Source of the DNA: Maribacter sp.
Lineage (GTDB): Bacteria > Bacteroidota > Bacteroidia > Flavobacteriales > Flavobacteriaceae
Reading direction: 5' to 3'
Assembly (NCBI GenBank): GCA_003232155.1
Contig: QILY01000239.1
Span: 1 to 7,685 of the forward strand
Length of the DNA stretch: 7,685 nt
Below are positions 7,137-7,685 of this stretch, piece by piece (position 1 is the stretch's first letter; every line of letters begins with the position of its first letter). A program made the position numbers and the translations under genes. Below the pieces are notes generated by a model. The model saw only the letters and a list, made by a program, of their open reading frames with translations. It was not told the DNA's origin and did not search any database.

Positions 7137-7685
7137 TTTTCACCATTTTTTGTAAAGATGAAAATGCGGTCTCAGCCCTTGAATATTTAGCTTCGTCAAT
7201 ATCAAAATTGCCGTACCAGACATAATCGTACAATCGAGTGATTTTGGTGAAGGGTTGTTTTAGATCTTCTTTTTTGATTTCGTTCAAATAATCATCATTG
7301 GTTTTTTGTAATTCCCAAGTAATGAGCTCTTTTTCAGTCATCAATTGTAAAATATACAGGTAATAATATCTGACGGCCAAGCGGTAATCTTTACCAGTAA
7401 TCGCTTTTTGTATTAATTGCTGTATGTCTTCATTCTTGATAAGGTGCTCCTCTTCAGAAAGTGAAACTAGGGTTTGGTTCTTTTTTGCGTGTATAATCGA
7501 TCTTGAATTCACGTTCAAAAAGAATTTGATGAGCAGAAAAAGAAGTAATATCAGTAGAATGTAAGGTATAATTCTAAAAAATATGGCGAGGTAGCCAACT
7601 GCTTTCCCAACTCCAAATAGCCATTCAAAAAACTCGAAAAAAATGTTGCTTAGCCATGTTTTAAAATCATCCCACCAAGTAGTAT
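7129..7685 (-). CDS. DUF4129 membrane protein, 5' end beyond window
   Basis: The reading frame is open from the stop at 7129-7131 to the right edge, giving 184 codons with no start needed inside the window. A TTG at 7518-7516 could be read as a start, but it falls inside the membrane helix, so it should be ignored. Reading from the edge, there is an aromatic amphipathic segment (about 7680-7615; WWDDFKTWLSNIFFEFFEWL). A membrane helix with core IIPYILLILLLFLLIKFFL (7572-7516) follows, and then a cytoplasmic helical domain. That last domain has the DUF4129 pattern: RLAVRYYYLYILQLM, LITWELQKTNDDYLNEI and YDYVWYGNFDID. DUF4129 proteins are common partners in MoxR/DUF58 clusters and have no assigned biochemical role. 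The missing N-terminal part probably includes a signal peptide or a first helix. The gene overlaps the DUF4350 start by 8 bases and is the first member of the operon visible here. Confidence 0.9.
   Translation of the reverse strand, partial: TTWWDDFKTWLSNIFFEFFEWLFGVGKAVGYLAIFFRIIPYILLILLLFLLIKFFLNVNSRSIIHAKKNQTLVSLSEEEHLIKNEDIQQLIQKAITGKDYRLAVRYYYLYILQLMTEKELITWELQKTNDDYLNEIKKEDLKQPFTKITRLYDYVWYGNFDIDEAKYSRAETAFSSLQKMVKNG

Noticed and set aside
7129..7518. A 129-residue gene starting at TTG 7518
   Set aside because: The frame stays open to the window edge, and the codons upstream encode most of a membrane helix that belongs to the same DUF4129 protein.

Overview
The window is AT-rich DNA that most likely comes from a member of the Bacteroidota, probably a (marine) Flavobacteriaceae. 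This is inferred from several things. Start codons lack recognisable Shine-Dalgarno sequences. Two small exported proteins have signal peptides ending in Ala-Gln. The MoxR / DUF58 / DUF4350 / DUF4129 cluster has the form common in flavobacteria. No tRNA, rRNA, CRISPR array, insertion sequence or phage gene is visible, and no gene-free stretch reaches 300 bases.

Left part (1-2866). A small secreted helical protein (6-455, + strand) comes first, followed by pyrD (546-1583, +), the quinone-dependent, membrane-associated dihydroorotate dehydrogenase of pyrimidine synthesis. A class V PLP-dependent aminotransferase-fold enzyme with a twin-arginine export signal is on the opposite strand (1580-2866, -). 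The pyrD and aminotransferase stop codons interlock in the four bases CTAA, so there is no spacer between the two convergent genes.

Middle (2867-3585). A 169-base divergent intergenic region carries overlapping AT-rich inverted repeats (2954-2995). They lie upstream of a small secreted protein of unknown function (3036-3533, +), whose N-terminal part resembles the YfiM/DUF2279 type. A 52-base spacer separates this gene from the convergent operon to its right.

Right part (3586-7685, all - strand, read right to left). This is a tightly packed operon: a DUF4129 membrane protein (its beginning lies beyond the right edge), a DUF4350 protein, a MoxR-type AAA+ ATPase and a DUF58 protein. Adjacent genes overlap by 8 bases or are separated by only 4, which implies translational coupling. 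The likely picture is a membrane-anchored AAA+ chaperone-type system. MoxR would be the cytosolic motor and the DUF58 protein its vWA-like membrane adaptor. DUF4350 would supply a periplasmic sensor-like domain, and DUF4129 a membrane-anchored cytoplasmic helical domain. The cluster is widespread, but its substrate is unknown and cannot be read from the sequence. It is the most interesting part of the window, but it is a conserved, poorly understood system rather than a clearly new one.
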